Below, one piece after another: positions 59,001-62,000 of a DNA stretch of 64,000 nucleotides. Position 1 is the first letter of the stretch, and each line of letters starts with the position of its first letter. The notes under the pieces were generated by a model. That model did not search any database and had not been told where the DNA came from. It worked only from the letters and a program-made list of their open reading frames with translations. Both the position numbers and the translations under genes were made by a program. Source of the DNA: Candidatus Kuenenia stuttgartensis (GTDB lineage: Bacteria > Planctomycetota > Planctomycetia > Planctomycetales > Planctomycetaceae); contig CAMAWN010000002.1 in NCBI GenBank assembly GCA_945861865.1, forward strand, positions 1 through 64,000, given 5' to 3'.

Positions 59001-62000
59001 ACCAAGCACGATGCGGCTCGTGGAGTCCGCATCGACTCCCACGGCCAGCGAATTCGACAGCCCAATCGGCTCGTCGAAATCGGTCTTCCGGATCAATTGC
59101 TCATCGACATTGATGTCCTGACCAAAGAGGTATCCCCCCGAGGTACTGAGCGTTGACCAGCGATACAGCCGATTGGGTTCCAGATCGTTGCCCGTCACCA
59201 CATCCAACCCGGCCCGTGCATCGGCGTCACCCACGACGATCGCCTCGGTCGGCCGAGCATCCATCGTCACTCGTCGGCCCGCGTCGAAGCCGCTGCCAGT
59301 GTTGCGGTAGTAGCGGCTCGGTTCGGCGTAGTTTCCCACCACCAAGTCGATCATTTGATCGCCATCCAAATCCTTCATCGCTAGCGACGTGGTGAACATC
59401 TTCAATCCGTCGGCCGAAGCATCAATCGTCGTGCCGGCATCGAAGCTGCCTGCAGCGAACTGATAAAGCCGGAGACCTTCTCCCTCCGTGCCCACGACTA
59501 ATTCCTGCGCGCTGTCACCATCGATGTTGGCCAGCGCGACCGCCGCCGTCTTGAGGCTGCCACCAATCGTTGCGGCAAACGCCAAGCTGCCGGCGTTGTT
59601 CAAATACAGCCGATTCGGTTGTTCGAAGTTGCCGATCAACAAGTCCACATCGGCATCGCCATCTACGTCTCCCGCAGCGACCGACCGTGTTGCGAACGAT
59701 CCCGCTTCGATCATGGCCGGCGGTGCGAAGACGCCGCCCGCGAACGAATACACGAGCACGCCGTCACCATCCGTGCCGACAATCAATTCGGGACGGCTAT
59801 CGCCGCTGATGTTGGCCAGTGCCAGCGAAGTCGTCTCGCGACTGGTTCCGTCCACGTCCCCGGCATAAGTCAACACGCCGCTCTGATTCAAATAGAACCG
59901 GTTGGGTTGACCGGAATTGCCAACCACCAGATCGCTGTCTCCGTCATTGTCGAGGTCGCCCAACACCAGCGACGTGGAATGGAAGACCCCCGCGTCGATC
60001 AGCGTCGGCACGCCAAACTTGTTCGTCGAATACTCGTAACGCAGGATGCCTTGCCCGTCCGTCGCGACCAGCAAGTCCGAGTCCATGTCGCCGTCCAGAT
60101 TGCCGAGCGCCAGTGCTCGCGTGGCGTACGCGAACGGTTGGATGTCCTGCACGTCCGCGGTCTTGCGAGTGGTCGCGGACGAATCGAGCCGGATGTCTTG
60201 CCCGGTGATCGTCGCATCCATCGCGACGTGGATCGAGGCGTTGGTGTCGATGAAACCGAAGTCATCGGACCCGAAGAATTGCCAAGGCCGATCCAGGCTT
60301 TCCGTCGCGGTCAACGTGACATTTCCCGCCGCGAACGCTCCGTCCGCGTGCGCCAGAATGTGCGCCTGCTCGTCGATCACGATCGAGTGCGCGGTGATCG
60401 TGACGTTCCCGGAATTCCCGACCGACGGCGCATTCCAATGATTGGCTCCTGCCGCGACTTGCCGCGTGGAAATGGTCGCTTTCTGGTCCAGCGTGACGCT
60501 GCCGTTGACGGATCGAATCTCGATGTTCGTCAGTCCGCGACCGCCGATGAAGCCCTGTAAGACGAGGTTGCCCGACACGATCAACGTCAGCGAATCCGGC
60601 ACACTGTCGCCGTCCCCCACAATGTTGTTGATGATGAGATCGTCGGACAGCATCAGCGGCACGGTCTGGTTGCCCGACACCACAATCGTGCCGGTGTTGG
60701 CAGCAAGCAAAACCGGCGCGGTTGGCTGATACGCGGGAAACTGCCCAAACACCAACGATCCCTTGGGAGCCAACGCTCCGAAGGGATCGTTCGTGGCCAG
60801 GTCGCCCAAATCGGGAAAGTTCTCGGTCGTCCCGTTCTGCCAATCCTTGAAGAGCGTTCGAAAGGCTTTCTCACGCAGAGTGGCACTTTCCCAAAGAGGA
60901 AAGTTTCCGAAGCCCGTTTGATAGTCGATGTCACGCCAGGCTTGCTGGATGTCAAACTGATTGCCGCTCTTGACGACCGCGAACTGATCTCCGTAGGCCA
61001 GCTTGTTGCTTTCCGTGGGAGCAATCTTTTCAACCTGAGTCACCAGCCACTTCGAGCCGGTGGTCAGACGAGTCACCACCAAGTCGTTGGGGACACTGCG
61101 AACCAGCTCGGCGGGATAAGCGTCTTCCAGCAGGCGGCGATTCAACCGAATCATGCGTTCGCCGCCGGCGGGATCTTGAGTCCGCAAGACACCGGTGTCC
61201 TGCAAGATGATGACGTTGGCGAAGATCGACGTGCCCAAGATTGCCGTGGTGTCGAACGTGTTGTCCAAAAGAATGTGGTTCAGTTCGTGCGCGAGCATCG
61301 TTCTCAAGTCGAACAGTTCCTCGCCGCGCTGTTCCACCAGGTCCAGATGCGGACCGACCGGCTGCTTATTCGAGATCGCATCGGTGAGGCCCGTGATCGC
61401 GTTCTTGAGGTCGGTGATCTTCGCGGGAATCGAATTCACCAGCCCGGAACCGATTTGTCCGATGAGATACACCGCCAGCGGATCGCCGCTGAGGCTGTCG
61501 GTGATGAGCCGTTCGACGAGGGGCACGCGGATGAGTTGCTTGTCGTAGATTTCATCCGCGGTGAAGAACGCCGAACTAACACCACGTTCCGCGAAGAAAT
61601 CTCGCAAGCCTTGAGGTAGCGTGTTGAGATTCAGAGCACTCGCTTCCGCATTCGCGACCGCCGTGGTCAATGTCCGACTGGACGCCACGTCCAAACGATG
61701 AGTTGTTCCGGTGGCGACCGAGCCATTCAGCGCGACAATGTTCGCCCCGGAGAGAGCATCCGGCATCGAATTGTGCAGCGTGACTCTGGATCGATCCCCC
61801 ACATTCACGCGCAGAAAATATGTTTGCCCATCGACCAAGCCTCCCACGGCAACGGCGGTTTGTGTGGCTCCGTTGGGGGCATACGTGAAACCTTTGCGGT
61901 ACACGACGGGAGTGCCATCCGGCAACGCGACCGCATCATCAAACTCCAAGACATTGCCACTGACGACCTCCGTTCCCGCCGGATTGAAGACCAAGCGAAA

